This document shows positions 36,901-51,900 of a stretch of 64,000 nucleotides of DNA, in pieces. Every line of letters begins with the position of its first letter. The stretch's first letter is position 1. Below the pieces are notes generated by a model that worked only from the letters and a program-made list of their open reading frames with translations, ran no database searches and had not been told where the DNA came from. The stretch is taken from NCBI GenBank assembly GCA_036362985.1, contig JAYGXS010000005.1, forward strand, positions 33,369,715 to 33,433,714. Direction: 5' to 3'. The stretch is from Ligula intestinalis (taxonomy: Eukaryota > Platyhelminthes > Cestoda > Diphyllobothriidea > Diphyllobothriidae). The position numbers and the translations under genes are program-made.

Positions 36901-39900
36901 CTACTCCATAATCAACTAGCATTGCTATATCCTATAACTGTGTCAGGTGCTGAATAGTAAACAATACGCAGAGCAGATGGGAATTGGAGCTTACCACATT
37001 TTTTCTCTCGTCTTCACCTGGTGATTGCGTAAGATACCCATGTTGTCTTGGGAGCATGTGTTCTATGTGCGGGTTTGCAGATCGGCAGACACAAGCAGGT
37101 TGATTTGGCCGGACTGCACCGCAGATTTGGGGTTTTTACGAACGATTCATAGCCTTTCATCCTCCTCCCTCCCCCCCATGACAGCTCTACAATCTGGCAG
37201 TCGATACGGAGAAAACGGGCAAGCTGCTGCTTGAACGTGGTCAACTGCGTCGCCGGATTACAATGCTGCCGCTCAACCAGATTCGCGGTCCTTCCATCCC
37301 CCCGCAGCTGCTGGAGAAGGCTCAACGGCTGGTTGGTGCCCAGAATGTTGCAACGGCCATCTCCCTCGTCCGATACCCACCGCATCTGCAACCCATTATG
37401 GATTACGTGTTTGGCGGCCTTCTGGTCTGCCCTACACTGGACATTGCGCGCAAGGTGGCCTTTCATCCAGGCATCGAACGTCGCACTGTCACCTTCGATG
37501 GTGATGTCTTTGATCCACAGGTGAGGCTGACTTTATCTTCCACTCAGGTTCCATGTACGCTACGGTAGCTTTTATTGTCTTCAGTCGTGATCGTCGCTGA
37601 CCATCTTTATCAGACTGGAGTGTGGGTGTGTCTGACCATCGGTTTCGCTGATGTTAACCAAGTGCACCAACGATTGGGGTTACCAGTTATAGGAGTTAAG
37701 GCTAAAACGATTAACCCTAACACCTACAATCTTCGAGGCCCAGTTTCCTTAGGAGATAGGAGAAGTCTTGGGAAGGCGATAGTAGAAGGAAGAGTTTATT
37801 GTGTACACAGGACGGAGAATAGATGGAAAGAGTGTTGACTCGCGGATGCCCGCAGTCCGGCTGCTAGGGCGTCAATTCCGGAGTGACTAGAGCATCAGGA
37901 ACTGCCGGCGAATGCTTTGTCCCAGGGGCCAATGGGGCTGCTGATGTCTAGACTAGCGCGTGCGCACGACCTTGAGGTTGGCTAGCCTGAGCGCGCGTTC
38001 TCGCTGAGGCGTGTGTGCGCGTCGGTCAAGGACAGTTAGCGCCTAGCCTAGCAGTGGGCGCGCAGGCAGGCTAAAGGCGCCATGCGTCAGCGATTGGTCT
38101 TGGGCTGCAAATGGCTGCAGCAAGGCCACTACAAGTACTAAAAATCAAAAATCATATTTAAAACGTGACTCTTTTTAAAAGCTTCTGTTTACTTGACGTG
38201 GAATCTTTTCCTAAAAGGGGGAATGAGAATCCATGTAAAATTATAACTCTGAGAGAAAAAAATCAGCTGAGAAGAGCTTTTGAAGGCAGTCAACGTCCAC
38301 TTTCTAGAGGAAAGGAAACGTAAAGACAATGGATAGAACAATGTTTTTTTCCAATTAAGGTGGCACCGAATGATTGTGTGTGTCTAACCATCGGTTTCGA
38401 TGAGGTCAACCAAGTGCACCAACAGGTTGGTACAGGAGGTGACGGTCTCAGGATTTAGTTTAAAGTGATAGAAGATGTACTTAGCGGCTCCGCACTCTTC
38501 ACCTTCTCCCGCAGTCTCGAAGACTATCGGGGTCTGGCGTGGGCTGCTGTATCAAATGCAATCCATCACACCGCCTAATTTAGCCCTAAAGTGACAGTAG
38601 ACTTTGCGCGGGTGCTACTGTGCTATCGATCCTCACTCACCTATAGCAGGTGTCTGGCCAGACTTAGGTAAACCAGGACTGGTACTGCTTACTTCTAATG
38701 CTACGTACTAGGGTGGAACTTAGTGATAGTACTTGTTGGTAATGGTTCTGACTGTTTTGTTCGTCAGAAGTGACGCTGATTAAGTCAGCATTGGTCTCAT
38801 ATCCCCTAAATCACGACATGAAGTCTAGTAGTACTGGTGCTGGCACTGACGCCACCATTTATCAGAGTTTAGGCTGATTTAGCCAACGCTAGGTCTCATA
38901 TCCCCTTGGTCTCAACAGGGGGTGTAAATCTGGGTTTAACTATTTCGGGTCAGTACATGCTTGGGGTCATGAGCAAGGCTGCGTTTGTCATGTTTTCTGC
39001 ACTCTCATCTCTAGCCATGGAGCTGTACGCACTAAGATGATGCCGATATAGCTACATGCCTATGCTAGAAGTGCTAATTTAAGTAATCGTGCTTACTAAG
39101 GCTAGTACTTAGTATATTATTAGCACTGCCTGTGTATGGTTTTTAAGGAGTCGCACCCAGTATGTACTCCCAATCTGTTGGATGTAATATTGATAAGCAT
39201 TTGGACAATAATATAGCGTTTTTAGAGTAGTGATTAAAGTCAACTCTGGGCTCATATCTCCACATGTCAGTAATAAGTGTAGTAGAACTTGGGCTAGCTC
39301 TGACGCTACCATTTGTTGGAGGTCAGACCATCATATTTCTAAATAGGTGGGCTACAGTGTTGCTGAGACTGCAATAGGCTAAACAGTTTGAACTAAGCTT
39401 TGAGGATTCGACTGCACTATATAAGCCAAGCAAGTCAAAACTAAGAGACTCGACTGCATGAATTAAGGGTTTATTAGTGTATAAACTAGGTTATGAAGTT
39501 ACAGCCAATTACATTTTAAGGTAAGGTAGATTGGAATTAGGTGTGGCTAATAAAGCAATTTTACTGCTGCTGTTAGGAAAATTAGGCAATAATCAAATAA
39601 TTAAAAAATAAATGAGCTTACACGCATCCCAAGCTTTCATCCGGGCTGATTTGTAAGACATCCGGCGAGAATGTACGTCCGCGAGGCAGATACGACTGTC
39701 ATCAATGACTTGCAGTGGACGGACAATACTCGTGCCCCTTATGGAGTACCTAGAGCCACTTACGATTGGGTGGCGATCGTAACCCGCTGCGAGGTTGGGC
39801 GGGGTTTATTTCGGCTTAGGCACTTCTATGAACAGACGGCGCTCTTCCCACCGGCGGGATACTTGTTGTCAGTGCCAGCACCGTCAGACTGGAGTCCTTG

Positions 39901-42900
39901 GGCAGTGTATATGCAATTTTTTTTGTTTGGGGGTGTCCAGCTAGTTCGGTCCAAGACATGACAATTTGATCTTCGTTGCGAGTGATGTCTACGGTGGCTT
40001 GCGCGCGAATTAGTTTATGAATAGAAGCGAATATGCTCGTCCCAGGTTCTTGTTGTAATGAAGACGAAGACGCGATCACTGGGGTAGCACTTGTATTAGC
40101 CTGAGCTTTCGGTGTCGTACAGGAGGCCATCTTCAGAGAAGATGAGAGAACAGCGAGCATTGACCTTTTTTGTAGTCCAGCCATGGGGAAATGGGGATAG
40201 GTGGGGGGGGGGGGGGGGGAGAAGAGGCAGAATTCGTGATTAGTTGAGTCCACGCTCACGTCGTCTCCCGTATCGTCTCGGTGTGCCTCCTTGGCGGCTA
40301 ATCTTGAATGCTACCCTCCCCCACTTCCTCGTAGCTGGACTACAAAAACATAGTAATGCTTATCGTGCTCTCATTTTCTCTGACGACGATCTCCTGTACG
40401 AAGCCAAAAGCTGAGGCTAATACAAGTGCTACCCCAGTGATAACGCCTTTGTCCTCCTTACTATAGGATTCGTTTATATTGATAAAAGACTTGCGATCGT
40501 GGTATAGAGACAGGGTCAAAAAGACCGGAGGCGGGCGCAGTAGCTGAAACAACTAAAAAGCCCGTCCATGCGAACCACACACACGACATGGTCTGGGCAA
40601 GTTAGACGAGATTTTCACAAACCAGAGGGGGATGGTTCGTACCTCCAGCCGACTGCATGCGCCATAACGACCATATTAAGAAACAGTTCTAATAGAAATG
40701 GGGGCTGGTGGACGATCAAGGATGTAAGTGCTCGTTGTGTACGCTGTTCGTAGTCCCGTGTTCCGCAGTTGCTGCTGCGAACATTCTTTTTGCTGCACCT
40801 CACATCGGAACTGCAGACACGGACTGAGGTTACGCGGACCGACTTATTCTAGAGTTCTTTTAGACCAGGATTGAAGTGTTGTGGCTGGGCCAACTGGCAC
40901 AACAGTTTCAAATCTTTGGCTGACAGAGACAAGAAGGACTGGGACTGGCCTTACCCAAGTCCATGTCTACAACACCTGGGCCCTGATTCCGCTTTCTTTG
41001 GTCGTTAAACAAGTGACTGTTTAGCCACAACACCGACTTCGTATTCTCGTTGAGTCTTTATGCTCACTTTCAAGCCCCGTCAGCAGCCTTTCAACGGCCA
41101 TTTTATTCTAGGCTGAATGACAAGGAGCGACTGGAGTAGCCATTACCCGTCATTAGTCAGGTTTACGTGGGTCCAAATCTGGAAAACTTGTGGCTCGATC
41201 CCGCGAGCAAAGGCTGTACTCAGATCACTAAAATCACGAGGCCGAATCCTGGGTTTTTACCTAAGGAAGACGACACCAGTATACGGGGTTTATCGTGCAC
41301 AGAACCCTGAGCTCCTTTCTCAGACCGTCTGGCTAGTAGCCCTTGTTGGATCCGGAGCCCCGCCGGAGTCTAAACTTGGTGCAGTTGGGAGACAGTGAAA
41401 AGCCGCGACCTCAGCCGGCTTGAGCCAAAGGTCCACGGGGGGTGAGTTGGGTGCCTGGCCGGGAACTGCAGGCGAGGAGAAGACGGCAGTCATGCGGTGA
41501 GACGCCGCAGTCAGGACAGCAGTCGGGTATTTCTCAGACAGTAGTGGCCACTGGCTAAGCCAGGGCTAGTATTGACTGCGCCCAATCATGCCTGAGAGAG
41601 AGAGAGTGGTGGCAGCTACTTTAATAGGATTGCGTAGCTGATTCAACAATTTTCCACTTATGGCCTCCGAGCTGTTGTGTCTGGTGGTGTATACTGTATC
41701 GGACGAGGGTGGGAAGAGGGGCGTGTTCAAGTGGCGTTTGGGCAGCCGCAAGTACCTGGACGCACGTCTCTGTCTGTGTGTGTGTCCGAGTGGAGGGAGG
41801 CGGGAGCATACCTAGCGAGATGGCTGTGTCAAGTGTGCGCGTGCTGAGTGTTTATCGCGCCAGCCATCTACACCCTCCCTTATCTCCGGTCTTAATTACT
41901 TGGTCTTTACACCGGATACGGAGGTGGGAGTGGCGAGCGAGTGCGTAGATTCTGTGTGAGTCTGCCTACACTCCTGTTTTCTCTCGCACGAGTTCTCTGC
42001 GTTGCTCCTGCTTGCTGTCGCTTTCGTGTTGCTTGCCCAGCTCGCCTCTGTGTATGCTGCGGCTTGTTGGAGCGCGTGGCGCCCATCGTCGAAATCGACG
42101 GGGGAAATGTCGGAGGTCAGTCAAGTGTCTGCGGGTCAGTACGTCTGAAAGCGCTCACAGCGATAGTGGATAACCTTGAGGCAGCTAGCCTTCGAACAAG
42201 AACGCCGGACAGGACACTATTGGGTGTCGACTAGAAGCCAAGCGCTCTGTCATTCAGCCATGTACTTTTTGTCCTGCCGGTTGTGATCGGGAGTATTAAT
42301 GCTGATAGTGTGACCATATGTCAGGCCCCAGGACTTGCTTGTCTCCCCGCCTCGGAGCTCCTCATAGAATTCTCACGCGCAGTTGCATGGCGACTAGCTG
42401 CATATATTGATGTTTCTGTTCGACCATCGATTTTGATGGAGTCCACCATGTGCATCAACAGGTTGGTACAGAAGTTTACAGCCTCAGAGGGTCGATTATA
42501 GTTATGGCGGGCGTGGTTAGCGCCAACCGCACTCCAACCTTTGTCCGGGGTCAAGCATACCAAACAGGACCCGACACTGGCCGGTTTCTCCTATTCAAGC
42601 CAGAAACACTCTAACTTGGTCTTAACGGAAAGACGACTTTCCGTGGGTACTATCATACTATAGGCTCAAAGAGGCCGAAACCGATACGGTTACTCTTGTT
42701 TCTACTACTAACTATTAGCTAGCAATTTAGTTGCGTGTTAATCGTACTGGCACTAACACTGGTGCTACCATTTGTAAGAGGTGACACTAATTAAAGCCAA
42801 CGTGGGGCTTATACCCCCTTGATCTCAACAAGGAGTGTGAATCTGGGGTTAAACTATTCCGAGTCAATACAACAGAGTTGCCTTGGTTTTCATCCTATCA

Positions 42901-45900
42901 ACTTTATTCATCAGGTTGTGTCCGTTTCGGACTACGATACTGATGCTAGTAGTACGTGCCTATGCCAAAATGCCAATTTTAGTGATTATGACTACTAAGG
43001 CCAGTAAATAATATGCTATGACCTGTATATGCTTTTTAAGAAGTCGGCATCCAGTATGCACTCTAAATCTGTATGGGGTAGAATTATTAGCTTGTGGGTT
43101 AAATAAAACGTTATTCAATGCTGGCAAACGTCCTACCATACCTTTATGTGATGAAGTTTGTGGTCCATAGAATACCTTTAGGCCTACTACAGTATCTAGC
43201 TGTAGCGTGGACTTGACATAAAGTCTACTCTTATTCCCTCGATCCCAGCAGGGAGTGTAAATCTGAGTTTATGCTATTCCGACTAACTACATGTTTAATG
43301 CCCGGGGCACATCAAGGCTTTCCTTGGTTTCTGTCCCCTCAACTCCACCAGATTGTGTCATCATATTGGTTAAGGGAGCTAGACTGTGAAGTCACCTTGT
43401 TCGCCGATGACATCAAATTATGGAAAGTTGTCCAAAGTACGGCAGACGAAAACCATCTACAAGCCAACTTGAACAGATTGGAGGACTGGTCAAAGCTTTG
43501 GCTTATGCCTTTCAATGTTAGTAAATGTAACTTTCTTCAAATCGGCAGTTTTAGAGCATCCTGCACGAAAGTCTATTCTTTAAATGGTACTCCGTTGCAA
43601 CAAGTTGAGAGTCAGAAGGACTTGGGTGTGTGGATAACTTCTTCACTCAAACCAACGCTGAACTGTACGAAGGCGGCGAAGTCGGCCAGATCTATGTTAC
43701 AACTGATTAGACGAGCCTTTATGGGGTTTGAAAAAGACAGCTTTTCCAAAATCTTTGGAAGCTTCATTCGGCCGCACCTGGAGTTCGCTATACAGGCATG
43801 GAGACCTTGGACTGTCAAAGACTGTACTGTCTTAGAGAAGGTCCAGAGGCGAGCGACAAAGATGGTCAAAGGTCTAGGGACATTGCCCTATGAAAGCAGA
43901 CTGTCAATCCTCGACCTATTCCCCCTTACCTACAGACAACTCCGGGGGACCTCATATTAACGTTCCGTATTATGAATAAGCTGCATTGTTGTTTCGTTCC
44001 TGATGATTTCTTTGCCCAGGCTAACACGCCAACTTTGCGCGGGCATTCCCTTAAACTACGCCCGGGCAAAGCAAGGATCGACGGAAGAAAATTTTTCTTT
44101 ACCAACAGAATAGTTTCAGCGTGGAACGCTCTTCCAGAAGAGGTTGTTCTCTCCACTAGTGTCCATGCATTTAAGAGAAGACTGGACATGTATCAAGTGC
44201 AAACGCAACGAAGGTGAAAACTCCTTCATCAGATTCCAATGAATCACTTACAAATGAATCACATTGTTTATCACATCCACTGCATCAAATTATACTACTC
44301 GCGATTTGCGAGTAGGCATACATTTTTCTGTATTTTTCTGTTATATTTTTGTGAAGACTGTCTTCCCGGAACATGTAACTGTCGTAAAGTTTAAATTTTT
44401 CTTTGTATCAACTTATTTCACATCATCCTGTTACCAACAGGAAGTTCAAAGGCATTCGCCTATCTTTCCCTCAATAAACTGATACTGATACTGAAACGTT
44501 ATTAATTAATAGCTCAAGTTTTACCATGCCTTTATGTCGCATGATGCCATTTACCGTTATCTGCATGGTGACTAGCAGCACATATATTGATACGTCTCCA
44601 CTGTCAGTCCACTGTATCTTCACTACTTCGATCTTTCTTTTTTCTTCGCCTCTAGGGTACCCTCTCGGGTGGCTCACGGGCACCGGCCGCGGCCAGTTTG
44701 CTCGCACGTCTCACTGAATGGAAGGAAGTGGAGCAGGCCCTGCAACAAGCCCAGTCTCAACTGGAAACCGCGCGGGCCGCCTCCCAGGCCGCTGCCGAAC
44801 GTGCCCGCCAGATATCGGATTTGACAGACCAACTTGACGCTGTGCGACATCAGTTGGGCATCCTGGAGGCCAGTATGCGCCAGTCCGAGAGCCACCGACT
44901 ACGCAGTGACCTTGAACGTCTCAAAGGCGAACTGGGTAAGTTGGTGCGCAGCCGCCGCCGTTTGTATTTGTAACCTTGTGCGCCCATTGGCCAACATTAT
45001 GTGCCTGCTGCCCTTGTAGACGACACTCGGAAGCAGCAGGCGTGCACAAAGAAGAAGCTGGAGGCTGCCATCGGGGCGTCCAAGGAGGCGCAGTATAAGG
45101 CCAACCATGCACAGGAGGAACGCGACAGACTGCTGAAGGAAGCTGAAGCCGCTGTGAAAGAGGCTCGAAAGCGTGTCGATCGCACAGCTGCGGCGCTGAA
45201 GGAGAAGTCTACACTTAAGGAGACCCTCCGGCTGGAGGCGGAGGAGTTGCAGAAGGAACTGGAGCAACTAAAGGTTGGGGTTTTATTTAACTGCCACCCC
45301 CCCCCCTATTTCTTCTTGTTACTGGCCAACAGCTTTTGCTATCCAGCGCAGTTTATGTATGACATTTCTGCTTCAGTTCAGCAGCTAGTAACTGTTATAA
45401 CTGAGTGTTTTCCTGTGTCAATACCGGTTATGTCCACCAGTTACGTGTTAGGAAGAGAAGGCAGAACAGGGTAGCAGATAGTACTTTACTGTTACTTGTT
45501 CTGTTTGTACATCACCGTTGTCTTCTCTCGTCGGTAGTTCGTCTCGGCCAGCAGCACGTCTTGTCAATAGCAGTAGAATCTCGGGTCGTTGGCAGTGCCT
45601 CCAGCAACAGAGTGGCCGCCTTCAGCGATGGTAGCATATTAAAGGGCCAATGGTAATTGCTCCCCGTTGACTCTCCACGAGTGGCCGTGCGCGCGCTTGC
45701 TTACGCTCGCCTGTACATTGTCCCCTGTGTGACCTCACGATAGCAGCAATCCGCCCCTGAGGCAGTCTCGCTTGCGCGTGCCTCCTTTGTCCTGGCCTAA
45801 TGTCCGCCCTTTGAAGGTCGTTTGTAACTGCATGAACCGGTCGTCAATAAGGTCCCTGTGTTCTGGCACCGTCGGGATTGCCCCAGTGATAACTCGCATC

Positions 45901-48900
45901 CGGGCTGTCCCAACAGTAGCGAGTTGAACTAAATAGCTTTATTTGCACCTCTAAAATAGGCCGATTGACGTGCACACGCAGCCCTTACCCCTCGTCACCC
46001 CACAGTCCGCTCGGGTCTTTTCGAGTGTCGTATGCGCACTGATGCACACGTGGGTTGATCGGCTTGCGTTTTGATCATTTTGATTGATTATTCCCTTGCC
46101 GCTGGGGCTTTGGTGATAGTGATGAGTGAAGCGATTGACAATTTCGATGAGCTTCACCATGTGCAGTGCAGCATAGTGGTGCAAGCGTGGTGACTTGCGC
46201 GTGAAGTAAACTATACCGGCAGTAGACATGCGCTGCATCTACCGCACTCTCTCCTCCCCTTACACCTTTATCTGATGTCATGGCCGAGTCAAGAATACCG
46301 AAGGCGGGAGAGGACGCATGAAGCTGGCGTGGCCTAAACCGCCCTAAGCGTGCCGCCATACCTGCCTCGAAATGGGAGTGCCGTAGAGGCCATATTAAGA
46401 AGGAACCATTGCAGCCTGACTCTCGGTCCGCCAGTCGGCTACTCTACACAAACACACACCGGGATGGATGCGCGGTCCGAGTTATCCCGTCAGTTGACGA
46501 CTCTTTAAGTCACACCTTTTAGTACACATGATATTATTATAGTAGGAAAATGCGCTGCGACATCGACCTTACTCTCCCTCTCAGACACCGTCCGCGCTGG
46601 TCAGTTGTCCGGTGCGCGGAATGGGCGCATTGACTGACATATATATTGACCTCGTCTGCGCGTGGCACGTACGCGACCTGCCCCCGACCCCCCTCAAACA
46701 AAACGACCAAGATTTCATACAAAAGGGATAAATCAGTTGCCTTACCCAACTCAGTCGTTTCAACTCTTGGCAAACCGCCATGGTAATGAATCGTTTTCGC
46801 TGTCTAGCTGAATTTATGCTCAAACTTGTGGCGTCGAAGCAGTGTGCGTACTCAGTGCAGTACAATTATCAGGCCAAATCCCAGATTGCAGGTGGAAGAC
46901 CGCCGAAGGCACCAGACTGAGGACTTTATTGTGCACAAAACCCCAAATTGCTGTCTCAGACAGTGGTTGCCGCTGGCGAAGCCCCAACTAGTGTTGAATG
47001 CGTCCACTCATGCCTGAGAGACTATGAGTCAGTAGTGGCAGCTGCTTTGATAGGACTCTTGAGTAGGTCCAGGTGTTCTCCAATCAGTGCGCGTGACATT
47101 ACCCGAGGGTTATCGTGTTTGGTGGCGTAGACTCCATCGGTCGAGGGTGGGATATGGGGGGGGGGAGAAAGGAGCGTATTCACGTGGCGATAGTGCGGCT
47201 GCGTGTGTCCCCGAGAGGAATGCGGTCAGCTGTCTGAAGGTCAGTCCGTCTGAAAGCGATAGGGAATGACCTTGGGGCAGCTAACTGGGATTTTCAAGCG
47301 GTGGATGATCCAGGTGATTGAAGGTGGACCTCTTTTTGACAGGTGTTTGCTACTGCCTGCTTACGTCAAATTCACAAACCGAAAAGCCGGTCCACGTTAA
47401 ACGAACAAAACCCCCTAAATTCAGGGTGGGCGACTGTCAAGTATGGAAAGCTGTACGATGCTGGCTATAAGTCGCAAACTTTCACCTACTCGCCCCTTTA
47501 AAACAGGTTATATTGGCTGCACTATAAGTGTTGAAATATTCCTTATATAACGCGCTGTGCGAAAATTACGTACTGCCAATAGAGGAGAATATACGAGTTC
47601 CAGGCAGCAGTTCCGAAGAAGAAGATGCGATCACTGGAACATGGACTTTATTTTCCTGACGTTTCGGATTCCGTCGGGAATCCTTAGTCATAGGTAATCG
47701 TAAACAGGTCTGAGACGTGCGCAGATATCAAATAAATAGCGTAGTTATTTAAAACTTGCCAATTTGTTTTAGGCGGACGGAAGAATTAAGTTATGAGTTT
47801 GTGCAGGCGGTCTGACAAGCTAGGTAATCATACATACACATATGGTCCACGACATTTGTTTCCAGAGGAAACTGTCTTGATGTGGAGCAGGACTGTTTTG
47901 CAGCTTTTTGTTAGTTACTTAACTTACAAAGCCATTCCGCGGGACACTTTGCGTTACTCATTGGACTAATAAGTAAAGAACATAGCTTCCGAGGTACCCC
48001 CGAACCGACCATGTTTTTCCGTCGTCATATTTGGAAAGTTGTGTTGCTTGCTACTTATAAAACATAAGTAATTGTGTATTATTTATGTTGTTTCAGGAAA
48101 ATATAGAACAGGCTGAGGCGGGCCTAGAAACAGCCAAGAAGGAGGTAGAGACCAAAACTGCGGAGTTGGAAGCTGCGAAGGCCGCTCTTCAGGATGCTAA
48201 GAAGGCGGTTAAAGCAAGGCAGATAGAGGCAGACGAGGCGGCCAAGGCCATGCAGGCAGCTGAAGCCGAAGCCGGTCGCATAAAGGAGAAGATCTCCCAT
48301 GCCAATTGTGCCATCGATCGATTCACTCATGAGCTTGAGGTTCAGACAAAGGAGAGCAAAGAGGCTGGAAAGCGGGTGGGTTTTTTGCGTAATTATCACC
48401 CCTAACCAGCCACGACGCCCCCTCTCCCCCCTCGCAAATAAATCAAAGATGGAGGTTTACGAAATTATCTCCCGCCTCACATCCGCTCCCTTTCTGTTCT
48501 TCATGTAGCTGGCGCAGCTTATGGAAGCTAACCCCTGGATTGCTGAGGAGAAGGAGTCCTTCGGTGTGGCCGATGGACCCTTCGATTTCGCGAAACGGGA
48601 CCCCGCGGAGACGCGGAATCGCGTAGCCCAACTGACAGAACGGCGGGATAAGCTGAGTCGCACTGTCAACATGCGGGCAATGAACATGCTGGGCACTGCA
48701 GAGGAACAGTACGCCGAATTGCTTCGGCGTCAGGAGATTGTCCTGGCCGACAAGCGCAAGATTCAAGAAGTCATTGATGATCTGGACTCGCGCAAAGAGC
48801 AGGTCCTTAAGGCCGCCTACGAGAAGGTCAACACGGTAGGTCTACAGTAGATGTGCTATCTCGTGAAATTTTAACTGCAATTCTGAGATGAATATTTCGA

Positions 48901-51900
48901 TTCGAAAAGATAACTTATGCGGGGTTGTCATATTAATTACTCCGTGGTATAATTCCAAGGTACTTTGATGAGATCACGATGCTAATCTTTACCTGAGCTT
49001 TCCGAACGCCTAAAAAAACTACTCGCGGTAAAAAGTAGGTGATTAAGTAGTATAGCTTTTCCTACAGATTTTTATGCCCTTATAAATCTAATTATGCTCG
49101 TTCTAACATCGAGTCGACGATGTCCCTCGTATGCTCAACAACAAATTGGTGCAGAAACGGCAACTATGTGCTGGATTAAAATGAGAATAAACTTTCGGTG
49201 TCTCTACCTCTTTCTTTCCTCGCCACCTGAGTTCGGTATTAAAACAGGAGGCGGGGTCGTGCGCGAGATAGGCCGCCCGTCCAATGAGCGCGACAACAAT
49301 ACCTGGCTAGGATCCCACTTACGTGTGAATGCTTTAATAACCACGTTAAGAAGGAGCCATCGCAGTTTGACTTTTAGTCCGCCAGTCAGCCACTCCACAC
49401 AACGAAACACACTGGAATTACCGCGCGTTCCGAGTTACTCCGTCAGTTGGCAACCCGCTAAGCTACGCCTTTTAGCGGACTGTGATAGCTTCAGCACGTC
49501 AGGTTGTTTATAGTGTGGAAGCAAATGCGCCGAGCCGTCGACGTCACCCTCTTCTTCACTGCCTAGTCGATCGATCGCCTGATGTGGGATGGGCGCAGTG
49601 GCTGGCAGGCCGGCGAACCCCGTCTGTGCGCGCCAGAACACGAACTGGCTCCTTTGACACACCTGGATTAGAAGAAACCCCCGATGCCAGACTCCCAGTC
49701 CACTCATTAGCCTGTACACACCGACAAAGCACACTGAGCTGATGGTCTGTCTGGTAAATGTGTCAGCTGACTGCCTTTTCGCTCATGGCAAACCGTGGTA
49801 GTCTCAGACGTGCATCACCTATGTAAAGGGAGTTGAGGAGAAGCCTTGTCTACATCCTTACTCGAAGGCGTGCCTAGGACCACATAACCTACCTTTTCAC
49901 ATACGCTTAACTCAACGTAAAATTTCGTAACAAATGACGTCTTCTTCGAAGTTTATCCTTGACGCAATGGCACCTGTTCTTTTTTAAAACAAGAGTATTT
50001 CACTTGTATTCATGGTATCCGAAGGGCATGCAATATGAGGAAGAGGTCACATAGTTCTCCTCAAATTTTGCGATGGAGGTGAACCATTTTTTTATACTTT
50101 AAAGCAAATGGACTGGTATGATATATTATGGAGGTAGGTCTCGTGGTCTTACTCAATCTCATTATTAAAAAAATGCAAGCCAAAATCTATCCTTTGTTTA
50201 TATTTAAAAGTAGAAGGCGGAGTTTACTTAAACAATCCTGTGAATGGCTGTCCCAGAGGCCCGCCAAGAATTGAAATCACGTGACCTCTTGCCTGGTGTG
50301 ATGCCAGAGGTGGAAGGCACTACAAAAACTTAAGTATTTTTTAGAATCGAAACATATTTTATAAGGTAGAAAATATATTGTACTCATTCGTGCCCCGGGT
50401 CGGTTCGCAGCAAAGTCTGCTTGCATATCTTCTTTCCTTAATTACTCCTCGTCTCTTCGTCCTCAGGAGTTCTGCAATATCTTCTCGTCCCTACTACCGG
50501 GCGCCCGAGCACAGCTAGTACCTCCCGAGGGAATGACTATCCTCGATGGTCTCCAGTTTCGTGTCGCCTTCGGTGAAGTGTGGAAGGAGTCCCTCAGTGA
50601 GCTCAGTGGTGGCCAACGGTCAGTTTTTTTAAAGTGCTGTTGGTTGTTTTTTGAGCCTAATTTGCCACCTAAGTGCCACTGAAACCTTTGCACCGCCAGG
50701 GTGGCTAGGTGGTGAGATTTATTGCAACCAGGGCGCTAATTGTTTGTCCTCACATCTGGCAATACCTGCTTGCTGCCTGTCTGTCCCTTCCTCGACATTG
50801 CTAGGTAGTAGGACTGCGTCGGCTTGCATTATTTCTTTGATTGATCTGGAGGTGTCGAAACATATGAAACCCTATGGGAACGGCGGTCATTGATCTGATA
50901 TGCTTGCAGGGTGGTATCCGGGCGTTCTGTTTGTTCTGCCTTGGGACTGCAGTTTTGGACGTTACCAATGAATATGGGAAGGACTGCAAAGAATATGAAG
51001 GCGCGATCACTGCGACAGTACTTGAATTTGTCTGGGCTCTCGGCCTTGTACAGGAGGCCATCTTCATAGACTATGGCCATGCAGTAAAAATGGTGCGTTT
51101 TTTAGTCTAGTCAAGAAAGAGGGAGCGAGGAATGGTACTCATGATAAGGCTGAGTTCACACTGTCTCATGGCGTGCGTCCTTAACTAAGATCTAGGCCGC
51201 GCGAAAGGAGGGCATGGTAGTGGATGGGTAGGTCAGCATGTCTGCTGATGGACTTTGAGTCAGATATACAGGCCTCCAGTAGTCTTTGCCCCGTATTATT
51301 ACTGACTCGCGCCATTATCCGCGTACTTGTGACATTTAATTCGTGACCTTCTTCCAGGGTGTGGATAGTGATCGGCGACCGTGGGTTGCCTCTCCGGACT
51401 GCCCATTTATGCTCCTTTATTCACGAGTTAAGTCGTCGTCCGTTATGCCCTGTATAATGGTGAAGACACTAACCACATCCTATTTGCTAAACGACACGAG
51501 ACTACTCACCTACCTCCCGTAAGTTTTTCATTTGCGTGTAGACTATGTCATTTTAAGGTATATTTTTCGTGTTCCCCGAGCCAGATTTGCCATGCGAACT
51601 GAATCTCCAGCGCAACTTATAGATCGCCTGTATTCTAACCTTCAATGCAGCCAGATCAGTTAATATCGCTACCTACAGCACATTATTCAACTAGTATAAC
51701 GTTAATTACTTGCTTACTCAGCTGGTACAGTTGTGACCATATCCGATCTAGCCGACCGCAATGATGTTGCNNNNNNNNNNGGTACAGTTGTGACCATATC
51801 CGATCTAGCCGACCGCAATGATGTTGCGAATTGTATCCGTCCACATCTGACGATCTGTGTCATTAGACCTGGAGGGTTCGACCCATTTTCTCTACATGGG

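Noticed and set aside
37860..38100. CpG-rich stretch as a promoter
   Set aside because: It lies deep inside SMC2 intron 8 among repeats; high CpG alone does not support a promoter.
44921..45267. Minus-strand frames opposite SMC2 exon 10
   Set aside because: They are mirrors of the Ala/Glu/Lys-rich coiled coil; Leu/Cys-rich translations with no homology.
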